Shown piece by piece: positions 1 through 6,637 of a DNA stretch of 7,727 nucleotides. Position numbers and translations under genes: made by a program. The notes under the pieces are model-generated. The model had not been told where the DNA came from. It made no database searches and saw only the letters and a program-made list of their open reading frames with translations. Each line of letters starts with the position of its first letter. Positions within the stretch are counted from its first letter, which is position 1. Source of the stretch: Pseudomonadota bacterium (GTDB lineage: Bacteria; Pseudomonadota; Gammaproteobacteria; Xanthomonadales; Xanthomonadaceae); the NCBI GenBank assembly GCA_023392975.1, contig JAEWNA010000121.1, forward strand, positions 1-7,727. The letters are read 5' to 3'.

Positions 1-44
1 CGGCCGCCGGCGCGCGCAACGGAGCCATCTTCGATGACGCCTGA
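1..44 (+). CDS. 3' end of upstream gene, probably PTS EIIA (mannose/fructose family)
   Basis: Only the last 13 codons lie in the window. In frame 3 they read AAGARNGAIFDDA and then TGA at 42-44, 36 bases before ptsH. The Gly-Ala-Arg-x-Gly pattern close to the end resembles the C-termini of mannose-type EIIA proteins. Such an EIIA gene is the usual gene before ptsH in xanthomonads and many betaproteobacteria (established neighbourhood knowledge). If that is right, the protein would accept phosphate from HPr, probably in a regulatory role. The other two plus frames also stay open for a short distance (stops at 35-37 and 82-84), so the frame choice rests on resemblance and context. The catalytic histidine domain is outside the window. 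Confidence 0.5.
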   Translation, partial: AAGARNGAIFDDA

Positions 45-80
45 CGCCGCCGACCGCGCCCGCTTCCTGGGACACCGACC

Positions 81-350
81 ATGATCGAACGCGAACTGCC
101 CATCCAGAACCGCCTCGGCCTCCACGCCCGCGCCACCGCCAAGCTGGTGCAGACCGTGTCGCCGTTCCGCTGCGCGGCCACGATCTCGGCCAAGGGCCGC
201 GAGGTGAACGCCAAGAGCATCATGGGCGTCATGCTGCTGGCCGCCGGCCAGGGCAGCACGGTGATCGTGCGCGTGGACGGCGAGGACGAGGAGGCGGCCA
301 TGGCCGCGATCGCCGCGCTGTTCGAGCGCCGCTTCGACGAGGACGGCTGA
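81..350 (+). CDS. ptsH: HPr, phosphocarrier protein of the PTS
   Basis: HPr is the small cytosolic phosphocarrier that takes phosphate from enzyme I and passes it to EIIA proteins. The 89-residue product has the usual length and both signature sites. The catalytic loop NRLGLHARA places the phospho-acceptor at His15, followed by Arg17. The regulatory site NAKSIMGVM places Ser46 exactly where HPr kinase/phosphorylase acts in organisms that have HprK, which suggests, without proving it, that this HPr is also regulated by serine phosphorylation. The ATG at 81 gives the canonical His15 and Ser46 numbering; a weak TGGGA at 68-72 lies 8 bases before it. The stop overlaps the ptsI start as TGATG, so the two genes should be translationally coupled. 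No promoter is evident in the short gap after the upstream gene, so transcription probably begins outside the window. Confidence 0.97.
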   Translation: MIERELPIQNRLGLHARATAKLVQTVSPFRCAATISAKGREVNAKSIMGVMLLAAGQGSTVIVRVDGEDEEAAMAAIAALFERRFDEDG

Positions 351-2083
351 TGCGGCGCATCCTCTCCGGCCAGGGGGCATCGCGCGGAGGCGCGCTGGGA
401 CGCGCGCGCGTGCGCCTGCCGCATGCGCTGGACGTGGTCGAGGACCGGATCGAACCGGAACTCGTGGAGGCGGAGGTCGCGCGGATGCACGCCGCGGTCG
501 ACATGGTGCGCGCCGAGATGCACGAGCTGCGCGACCGCCTGCACGGGGCGCTCGCCCACGAGGTCGGCGAATTCCTCGACCTGCACGCCCTGCTGCTGGA
601 CGACCCCGAACTGCTGGCCGGCCTGGACGACATGATCCGCACCGGCCGCTACACCGCCGACTACGCCTTGCGCCTGCAGCGCGACCGCATCGCCGCGGTG
701 TTCGACGGCATGGACGACGCCTACCTGCGCAGCCGCATCGACGACATCGACCAGGTCGTCGGGCGCCTGCACGCCGCGCTGCACAAGCGCGCAGCCGAGC
801 TGCAGGGCATCGCCGGCGACATCCTGGTCACCGACAGTGTGGCGCCGACCGAGCTGGCGCAACTGCATGCGCAGGGCGTGCTGGCGGTGGTCACCGCCGG
901 CGGCAGCCCGCTGTCGCACACGTCCATCCTCGCGCGCAGCCTGCACATCCCGCTGGTGATCGGCGCCGCGCAGGCGCTGCAGAAGGTCAACGACGGCGAC
1001 GTGCTGGCGGTGGACGGCGGCAGCGGCCTGGTGATCCTCGAACCGAACGCCGACGACCTGCGTGCGCACCAGGGGCGCATGCGCGAGTACACCCGCGAGC
1101 GCAAGCAGCTCCATCGGCTGCGCCGCGAGCCCACGCGCACGCTCGACGGCATCGACATCAAGCTGTGGGCCAACGCGGAGTCGCGCGAGGACGTGGCCGA
1201 GGCGCATGCGCTGGGCGCCGCCGGCGTCGGCCTGTACCGCACCGAATTCCTGTTCATGCACCGCCCCGCGGCGCTGCGCCACACGCTGCCGGACGAGGAG
1301 GAGCAGTTCCGCGCCTACCGCGACCTGGTGCTGGGCATGACCGGCCGCACCGTCACCATCCGCACCCTCGATATCGGCGCGGACAAGGCCGACAGCACCG
1401 GGCTGGCGCTGACCGACGAGCCGAACCCCGCGCTGGGCCTGCGCGGCGTGCGGCTGTCGCTGTCGCGCATCGACCTGTTCCGCAGCCAGCTGCGCGCGAT
1501 CCTGCGCGCCACCGGCTACGGTCCGGTGCGGATCCTGGTGCCGATGGTCAGCGGCCGCGAGGAGATGCTGGCCGTGCGCGCGCTGCTGCGCGACGTGCAG
1601 CGCGAGCTGCGCGCCGAGGGCCAGGCGATCGCGGAGCACGTGCCGGTCGGCGCGATGATCGAGGTGCCGTCGGCCGCGATCGCGCTGCAGACCTTCATCG
1701 CCGACACTGATTTCCTGTCGATCGGCACGAACGACCTGGTCCAGTACCTGCTCGCCGCCGACCGCACCAACGAGGCGCTGGGCGACCTCTATTCGCCGCT
1801 GCATCCGGCGGTGCTGCGGCTGCTGTTCGACATCATCCGCGCGGCCCGCACGCAGAAGAAACCGGTGGCGGTGTGCGGCGAGATCGCCGGCGACCCGCTG
1901 TTCGCGCCGGTGCTGCTGGCGCTGGGGCTGGAGGAGTTCAGCCTGCACCCGGGCACGCTGCTGGAAGTGCGCCGTGCGATCCGCGACCTCGACCTGTCGG
2001 CCCTGCGCAGCCGGGCCGCGGTCCTCCTGCGCGCCCGCGACCGCGCCGGCATCGAGCGCTGGCTGGCGCGGGTGGCGACGTGA
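350..2083 (+). CDS. ptsI: PTS enzyme I (phosphoenolpyruvate-protein phosphotransferase)
   Basis: Enzyme I is the cytosolic enzyme that autophosphorylates from PEP and phosphorylates HPr. At 577 residues it is full length (E. coli enzyme I is 575). In order it has an N-terminal PEP-utilising domain that wraps a helical HPr-binding subdomain (about 1-145), the phosphohistidine swivel domain with His190 in SPLSHTSILAR, and the C-terminal PEP-binding TIM barrel (about 260-570). Barrel active-site residues visible by comparison with E. coli are Arg297 (GLYRTEFLF), Arg338 (IRTLDIGADK), Glu438 (MIEVPSAA), Asp462 (SIGTNDLVQY), Arg472 (AADRTN) and Cys509 (VCGEIAGD). A good GAGGA at 339-343 sits 6 bases before the ATG and lies inside the end of ptsH. 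Two details are unusual: the loop before His190 is one residue longer than in E. coli and lacks its Arg-Thr pair, and DIGGDK reads DIGADK. The downstream gene starts inside the last codons. Confidence 0.97.
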   Translation: MRRILSGQGASRGGALGRARVRLPHALDVVEDRIEPELVEAEVARMHAAVDMVRAEMHELRDRLHGALAHEVGEFLDLHALLLDDPELLAGLDDMIRTGRYTADYALRLQRDRIAAVFDGMDDAYLRSRIDDIDQVVGRLHAALHKRAAELQGIAGDILVTDSVAPTELAQLHAQGVLAVVTAGGSPLSHTSILARSLHIPLVIGAAQALQKVNDGDVLAVDGGSGLVILEPNADDLRAHQGRMREYTRERKQLHRLRREPTRTLDGIDIKLWANAESREDVAEAHALGAAGVGLYRTEFLFMHRPAALRHTLPDEEEQFRAYRDLVLGMTGRTVTIRTLDIGADKADSTGLALTDEPNPALGLRGVRLSLSRIDLFRSQLRAILRATGYGPVRILVPMVSGREEMLAVRALLRDVQRELRAEGQAIAEHVPVGAMIEVPSAAIALQTFIADTDFLSIGTNDLVQYLLAADRTNEALGDLYSPLHPAVLRLLFDIIRAARTQKKPVAVCGEIAGDPLFAPVLLALGLEEFSLHPGTLLEVRRAIRDLDLSALRSRAAVLLRARDRAGIERWLARVAT

Positions 2084-2433
2084 TCGACGGGCGGCCGCCG
2101 CCGGATCCCGAGCGGATCGTGCGCTGGGAGGAACACGCCGTCCGCCTGCTGGCCGCGCGCGACGCGCCGGACAGCGTGGTCGAGGCCCTGCGCCACATCG
2201 GCTGCCCGAAGGACCTCGCGCAGGAGATCGTCGCGCGCAGCAAGGCGCCGGCCACGTCGCAACTGCGGCGCAAGGGCGTGGGCATCCTGCTGACCGGGCT
2301 GGGGATGGTCGCGGCGGCCATCCTGGGCGTGGCGCTCGGCGCCCATCACGGCTTCGGCGGACGACTGCTGTGGCTGTTCATCCTCGGCATCGGCACCGCG
2401 ATCTACGGCATCTTCCAGATCGTGTTCGGCTGA
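2080..2433 (+). CDS. Small two-helix membrane protein, function unknown, coupled to ptsI
   Basis: I do not recognise this 117-residue protein. The GTG start at 2080 overlaps the ptsI stop as GTGA, a classic coupling arrangement; the frame stays open further upstream, but an earlier start would run deep into ptsI. Residues 1-60 are charged and probably helical, with a stretch (ARDAPDSVVEALRHIGCP, then KDLAQEIVAR) that looks like two short amphipathic helices joined by a Gly-Cys-Pro turn. A basic segment QLRRKG (61-66) precedes a hydrophobic helix at about 67-87. A short loop with His89, His90 and Arg95 leads into a second hydrophobic helix at about 96-116, ending FQIVFG. The basic residues before the first helix suggest that the N-terminal domain is cytoplasmic and the protein is a helical hairpin in the inner membrane. 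No signal peptide is seen. Its place after enzyme I suggests co-expression with the PTS, but the role is unknown. Confidence 0.78.
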   Translation: MIDGRPPPDPERIVRWEEHAVRLLAARDAPDSVVEALRHIGCPKDLAQEIVARSKAPATSQLRRKGVGILLTGLGMVAAAILGVALGAHHGFGGRLLWLFILGIGTAIYGIFQIVFG

Positions 2434-2503
2434 GTCGGGCCGCGACTTCACGGCGAAACTGCGCGCCAGAGGTTTGGTAGCGCGAGTGCCTACGCGACGA
2501 CCA

Positions 2504-2546
2504 GCGTTCGCGACGGCGCGCGGTATGCCGCGCAACCGCCGTCGCT
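2504..2546 (+). repeat. Palindromic intergenic repeat, copy 1
   Basis: This 43-bp unit is almost identical to the unit at 2580-2623 and has the same orientation. Its 9-bp outer arms are GCGACGGCG (2510-2518) and CGCCGTCGC (2537-2545). They enclose an inner CGCGG/CCGCG stem (2519-2523 with 2528-2532, loop TATG) and a one-sided CAAC bulge (2533-2536) that gives the element its direction. Size and structure fit REP-like extragenic palindromes, which are common in xanthomonads. The family name is not established here. Confidence 0.8.
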
Positions 2547-2560
2547 GGCTGAAGCCCCCA

Positions 2561-2581
2561 GCCCGCCGCAGTGCGGCGGGC
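2561..2581. terminator. GC-rich hairpin between convergent genes, possible bidirectional terminator
   Basis: A perfect 9-bp stem, GCCCGCCGC (2561-2569) with GCGGCGGGC (2573-2581), closes on an AGT loop. It lies between the two palindromic repeat copies, in the gap between the convergent small membrane protein gene and purL. It has no T-run on either strand, so it is not a textbook intrinsic terminator. Its position and symmetry make a transcription-stopping or mRNA 3'-end protecting role likely. Just before it, GGCTGAAGCC (2547-2556) forms a second small palindrome, similar to a motif frequent in xanthomonad intergenic repeats. Confidence 0.45.
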
Positions 2582-2623
2582 GTTCGCGACGGCGCGCGGC
2601 AGTGCCGCGCAACCGCCGTCGCT
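2580..2623 (+). repeat. Palindromic intergenic repeat, copy 2, ending on the purL stop
   Basis: This is a 44-bp direct repeat of the unit at 2504-2546, 76 bp downstream of it. The outer arms are GCGACGGCG (2586-2594) and CGCCGTCGC (2614-2622). The inner stem is CGCGGC/GCCGCG (2595-2600 with 2604-2609) with an AGT loop, followed by the same CAAC bulge (2610-2613). The copies differ only in the hairpin tip (GGTATGCC against GGCAGTGCC). The palindrome ends at 2622 and the purL stop codon begins at 2623-2625 on the minus strand, so in the purL mRNA the hairpin follows the stop with no gap. Confidence 0.8.
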
Positions 2624-5600
2624 CACCCCACCGCCGCCCGCGCGTTGCGGAACATCCGCAGCCACGGGGAATCCTCGGGCCAGTCGGCGGGGTGCCAGCT
2701 CATGTTCGCGCTGCGCGGGGTGCGCTCGGGGTGCGGCATGAGGATCGTCACCCGGCCGTCGCGGCTGGCGAGGCCGGCAATGGCGTCCTCGGACCCGTTC
2801 GGGTTAGCCGGATAGCGGGTCGCCGGGGCACCGTCGCCGGCGACGTAGCGCAGGGCCACGGTCGCGGCCATGCGGTCGGCGGGCACGTCGAACGCGGCAC
2901 GGCCTTCGCCATGGGCGATCGCCACCGGGATGCGCGAGCCGGTCATGCCGCGGAAGAACAGCGACGGCGAATCGACGATCTCCAGCATCCCGAAGCGCGC
3001 CTCGAACTGCTCGCTGCGGTTGCGCAGGAACCGCGGCCAATGTTCGGCGCCCGGGATGATGTCCTTGAGCTGCGACAGCATCTGGCAGCCGTTGCACACG
3101 CCCAGGGCGAAGGTCTCGGGCCGGGCGAAGAACGTGGCGAAGGCATCGCGCAGCGCGGCGCGTTCGAGGATCGAGGTCGCCCAGCCGCGGCCCGCGCCGA
3201 GCACGTCGCCGTAGCTGAAGCCGCCGCAGGCCGCCAGGCCCTTGAAGCCCTCCAGCACCACGCGGCCGGCGATCAGGTCGCTCATGTGCACGTCGACCGC
3301 GGCAAACCCGGCGCGGTCGAACGCCGACGCCATCTCGATCTGGCCGTTGACGCCCTGCTCGCGCAGGATCGCCACGCGCGGCCGCGCGCCGGTCGACAAA
3401 TACGGTGCCGCCACGTCTTCCGCGGCATCGAACGTCAGCTTCGGCTGCAGGCCCGGCGCGTCGAAGCGGCGCACGGCGGCGCGCTCCTCGTCGGCGGATT
3501 CGGGGTTGTCGCGCAGGCGCTGCATCGCGTGGGTGACCGACCACCACGCGTCGAACAGCGCCTCCCAGCGCCACTCGGCCAGCACCTCACCGTCCTGCAG
3601 CACGCGCACGGCGGAAGCCGTGGTCGGGCGGGCGATGCGCTGGGCGCATTCGATCAGGCCGTGGCGCGCGACGAGGTCGGCGAACTCGGCGCGATCCTCC
3701 TCGGCGATCTCCACGATCAGGCCCAGTTCTTCGGCAAACAGCGTGCGCAGCGGATCGTCGCCCCAGTCGTCGAGCTGCAGGTCGAGGCCGACGTGCGACG
3801 CGAACGCCATCTCGCACAGCGCGGCGAAGGCACCGCCGTCGGAACGGTCGTGGCAGGCGCGGACGAGGCTGCGCTCGCGGGCGTCGCGCATCAGTTCGAA
3901 CAGCGCGCGCAGGCGCTCGGGATCGTCGAGGTCGGGCACGGCGTCTTCGCCGTGACGGCCGCCGAAGCCGTCGTACACCTGCGCAAGGATCGAGCCGCCC
4001 AGCCGCTTGCGGCCGGCGCCGAGCCCGAGCAGCCACAGCTCGGTGTCGGCGTCGCGCGAGAGCAGCGGCGTCAGCTGGCCGCGCACGTCCTCGACCGGCG
4101 CGAACGCGGTGACGATCAGCGACACCGGCGACACCGACTTGTGCGCCTCGCCGGCCTGCTGCCACTGCGCCTGCATCGACAGCGAATCCTTGCCGACCGG
4201 AATGCTGAGGTCGAGCTCGGGACACAGCGCCATGCCGACCGCCTTCACCGCGTCGAACAGGCGCGCGTCCTCTCCGGCGTGGCCGGCGGCGGCCATCCAG
4301 TTCGCGGACAGCTTGATCCGGTCGAGCGATGCGACCGGCGCGGACAGCAGGTTGGTGATCGCCTCGCCGACCGCCATGCGCGCGGCGGCGGCGGCGTCGA
4401 TCAGCGCCAGCGGCGTGCGCTCGCCGATCGCCATCGCCTCGCCCGAATACGTATCGAAGCCCGACAGCGTGATCGCGCAGTCGGCGACCGGCATCTGCCA
4501 CGGGCCGACCATCTGGTCGCGCGCGGTCAGGCCGCCGACGCTGCGGTCGCCGATGGTGATCAGGAACGACTTCGCGGCCACGGCCGGATGCGCGAGCACG
4601 CGCAGGCCGGCCTCGTGCAGGTCGATCGCCTGACCGTTGAGCACCGGCCACGCGGTCGCCGCCGGGCGCCGCGCGTCGCGATGCATCTTCGGCGGCTTGC
4701 CGAACAGCACGTCCATGGGCAGGTCGATGGCGGGTGCGACCGGCGCGACGCCGGCGACCGCGCCCTCGCCGACCACCAATCGCTCCTCGGCCGTCGCCGT
4801 GCCGACGACCGCGAACGGGCAGCGCTCGCGCTCGCAGATCGCGGTGAAGTCGGCGAGCCGATGCGGCGCGACGCCCAGCACGTAGCGCTCCTGCGACTCG
4901 TTGCACCACAGCTGCATCGGCGACAGCGACGGGTCGTCGCTGGGCACCTTGGCCAGATCGATGACGCCGCCGACCGACGAGTCGTGCAGCAGTTCGGGAA
5001 TCGCGTTCGACAGGCCGCCGGCACCGACGTCGTGGATCGACAGGATCGGGTTGTCCTCGCCCAGCGCGACGCAACGGTCGATCACTTCCTGGCAGCGGCG
5101 CTCCATCTCCGGGTTGTCACGCTGCACGCTGGCGAAATCGAGGTCCTCGGCGCTCTCGCCGGAGGCGACCGAACTGGCGGCACCGCCGCCGAGGCCGATC
5201 AGCATCGCCGGGCCGCCGAGCACGATCACCGCATCGCCCGGCGACAGCGATTTCTTCGCCACCATCGGCCGGTCGACGGCACCGAGGCCGCCGGCGAGCA
5301 TGATCGGCTTGTCGTAGGCGCGGACGAGACCGCTGTCCGGCTCGCGCACCTCGAAACTGCGGAAATAGCCGGCGAGGTTGGGCCGGCCGAATTCGTTGTT
5401 GAACGCCGCGGCGCCGAGCGGGCCGTCGAGCATGATCTCCAGCGCCGGCGCCATGCGCGGGTTGAGCGCACGTTCGCCTTCCCACGGCTGCGGCAGCGTG
5501 GGAATACGCAGGTGCGAGACGCTGAAGCCGGCGAGGCCGGCCTTCGGCTTGCCGCCGCGACCGGTCGCGCCCTCGTCGCGGATCTCGCCGCCGGCGCCGG

Positions 5601-6522
5601 TGGAGGCGCCCGGGAACGGCGAGATCGCGGTCGGATGGTTGTGGGTCTCGACCTTGATGCAGAACGCGCTCGGCGCCTCGCCCTCGGCGCGGTATTCCAG
5701 CGTGACCGGATCGGGCCGGAAACGCTTCGCCGCGTAGCCTTCGACCACCGCCGCGTTGTCGCTGTACGCCGACAACGTGTACTCGGGCGTCTGTGCGTGG
5801 GTGTGGCGGATCATCCGGAACAGCGACTGCGGGCCGCCGTTGTGCAGCGCCTCGCGGCCGTCGACCGTCCACGAGGCGTTGAAGATCTTGTGCCGGCAGT
5901 GCTCGGAGTTGGCCTGCGCGAACATCATCAGTTCGACGTCGTGCGGGTCGCGGCCCAGCGCGCCGTAGCGCTCGCGCAGGTAGGCGATCTCGTCGTCGGC
6001 CAGCGCCAGGCCGAGGCGGGCGTTGGCGGCTTCGAGGTCGGGCAGCGGCACGACTTCGAGCGCGCCGCGCGCCGGCGTCTCGAACAGGGCCGCGGCGTCG
6101 CCGGCGTCGGCGAGCAGCGACTGGGTCATGGGGTCGTGCAGGACCTTCGCCAGTGCGCTGCGGGCGGCCGCGTCCCCGGGCCAGCCGCCCAGGTCGATCC
6201 GCATGCCGCGCTCGACGCGGAGCACCGGCTGGCCGGCACCGCGGAGCAGTTCGGTGGCCTTGCTGGCCCAAGGCGAGATCGTGCCCAGGCGCGGGGCGAC
6301 GAAACGCGAGACAGCGCCGTCGGCCGGCGCGGCGGTGGCGGCCTGCGCTTCGAGGATGCGATCGAGGGCGGCCGGATCCGGCGTCCGGCCCGGTTCGGGA
6401 CGGACCCAGTAGACCCACCAGGCACCGGTGACGCGGACGCCGGGGACGAGGGACTGCAGGCGGGATTCGAGCCGTTCGCGGCGGAAAGGCGACAGGGCCG
6501 GACGGCCCTCGAGGACGATCAT
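2623..6522 (-). CDS. purL: Phosphoribosylformylglycinamidine synthase (FGAM synthase)
   Basis: PurL converts FGAR, ATP and glutamine to FGAM in the fourth step of de novo purine synthesis. This is the large single-chain form (1299 residues; E. coli 1295). The N-terminal PurS-like domain (about 1-145) is followed by a linker and the synthetase core. That core carries FAQANSEHCRH (201-211), VETHNHPTA (291-299, including His296) and GEIRDEGATGRG (312-323). Further on are GLGGGAASS near 440, HDVGAGGLSN near 500, NESQERYVL near 540, and the second half with KLSANWM near 737 and IPVGKDS near 776. The glutamine amidotransferase domain begins near 1047 (RPRVAILREQGVN). Its triad is Cys1143 (GVCNGCQM), His1264 and Glu1266 (PHPER), so all catalytic parts are intact. 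The ATG at 6520-6522 gives the family N-terminus MIVLEG; no strong Shine-Dalgarno is visible. A candidate -10 and an inverted repeat lie just upstream. The gene converges on the PTS operon. Confidence 0.98.
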   Translation of the reverse strand: MIVLEGRPALSPFRRERLESRLQSLVPGVRVTGAWWVYWVRPEPGRTPDPAALDRILEAQAATAAPADGAVSRFVAPRLGTISPWASKATELLRGAGQPVLRVERGMRIDLGGWPGDAAARSALAKVLHDPMTQSLLADAGDAAALFETPARGALEVVPLPDLEAANARLGLALADDEIAYLRERYGALGRDPHDVELMMFAQANSEHCRHKIFNASWTVDGREALHNGGPQSLFRMIRHTHAQTPEYTLSAYSDNAAVVEGYAAKRFRPDPVTLEYRAEGEAPSAFCIKVETHNHPTAISPFPGASTGAGGEIRDEGATGRGGKPKAGLAGFSVSHLRIPTLPQPWEGERALNPRMAPALEIMLDGPLGAAAFNNEFGRPNLAGYFRSFEVREPDSGLVRAYDKPIMLAGGLGAVDRPMVAKKSLSPGDAVIVLGGPAMLIGLGGGAASSVASGESAEDLDFASVQRDNPEMERRCQEVIDRCVALGEDNPILSIHDVGAGGLSNAIPELLHDSSVGGVIDLAKVPSDDPSLSPMQLWCNESQERYVLGVAPHRLADFTAICERERCPFAVVGTATAEERLVVGEGAVAGVAPVAPAIDLPMDVLFGKPPKMHRDARRPAATAWPVLNGQAIDLHEAGLRVLAHPAVAAKSFLITIGDRSVGGLTARDQMVGPWQMPVADCAITLSGFDTYSGEAMAIGERTPLALIDAAAAARMAVGEAITNLLSAPVASLDRIKLSANWMAAAGHAGEDARLFDAVKAVGMALCPELDLSIPVGKDSLSMQAQWQQAGEAHKSVSPVSLIVTAFAPVEDVRGQLTPLLSRDADTELWLLGLGAGRKRLGGSILAQVYDGFGGRHGEDAVPDLDDPERLRALFELMRDARERSLVRACHDRSDGGAFAALCEMAFASHVGLDLQLDDWGDDPLRTLFAEELGLIVEIAEEDRAEFADLVARHGLIECAQRIARPTTASAVRVLQDGEVLAEWRWEALFDAWWSVTHAMQRLRDNPESADEERAAVRRFDAPGLQPKLTFDAAEDVAAPYLSTGARPRVAILREQGVNGQIEMASAFDRAGFAAVDVHMSDLIAGRVVLEGFKGLAACGGFSYGDVLGAGRGWATSILERAALRDAFATFFARPETFALGVCNGCQMLSQLKDIIPGAEHWPRFLRNRSEQFEARFGMLEIVDSPSLFFRGMTGSRIPVAIAHGEGRAAFDVPADRMAATVALRYVAGDGAPATRYPANPNGSEDAIAGLASRDGRVTILMPHPERTPRSANMSWHPADWPEDSPWLRMFRNARAAVG

Positions 6523-6523
6523 G

Positions 6524-6561
6524 TCCGGTACACGTCAGCGCGGGCCGGCGATTGTACCGGA
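6524..6561. promoter_or_regulatory. Perfect 9-bp inverted repeat in the purL promoter region, candidate operator
   Basis: TCCGGTACA at 6524-6532 and TGTACCGGA at 6553-6561 are exact reverse complements separated by 20 bases, with centres 29 bp apart. The arm nearer purL starts two bases upstream of the ATG; the far arm overlaps the candidate -10 TACAAT. Centres about three helical turns apart would put two half-sites on the same DNA face around the transcription start, as in a repressor operator. The regulator is unknown, and the arms do not match the E. coli PurR box. If transcription starts further upstream, the arms could instead form an mRNA hairpin in front of the start codon. Confidence 0.45.
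6551..6556 (-). promoter_or_regulatory. Candidate -10 element for purL
   Basis: The minus strand reads TACAAT here, one mismatch from TATAAT and one of very few AT-rich hexamers in this region. It lies 28 bases before the purL ATG, which would give a leader of about 20 nucleotides. No convincing -35 sits 17 bases upstream (CGGCCC), so an activator or a weak promoter is possible. The call rests on the -10 and its position alone. Confidence 0.4.
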
Positions 6562-6576
6562 AGCGGCTGTCCCGGG

Positions 6577-6612
6577 CCGTCCCGCCGGGCCTTCGCCGGG
6601 CCGGCGGGACGG
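6577..6612 (-). terminator. Strong hairpin after dsbC, probable terminator without U-tract
   Basis: A perfect 12-bp GC-rich stem, CCGTCCCGCCGG (6577-6588) with CCGGCGGGACGG (6601-6612), encloses a 12-base loop. It begins 25 bases after the dsbC stop and ends just before the purL promoter candidate. It has no T-run on the minus strand, as is common in very GC-rich genomes. The placement between dsbC and purL supports separate transcription units; read-through cannot be excluded. Confidence 0.55.
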
Positions 6613-6637
6613 GGGTGGAACCTCGCCGGGGCGGGGC

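Noticed and set aside
1..84. Frame 1 open through to 82-84, overlapping the ptsH start
   Set aside because: Its residues do not resemble any expected upstream protein. Frame 3 ends in a plausible EIIA tail at 42-44, so frame 1 was not called.
2476..2493. GTAG...CTAC short inverted repeat between the small gene and the repeat cluster, resembling GTAG-type REP elements
   Set aside because: Only four base pairs form, the inner bases do not extend the stem, and the rest does not match a known element that I can verify.
1789..2535. A 248-codon minus-strand frame across the ptsI end and the small membrane protein
   Set aside because: It crosses two plus-strand genes in a coupled operon and shows no family motifs. 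The plus-strand readings have conserved catalytic residues or clear membrane helices.
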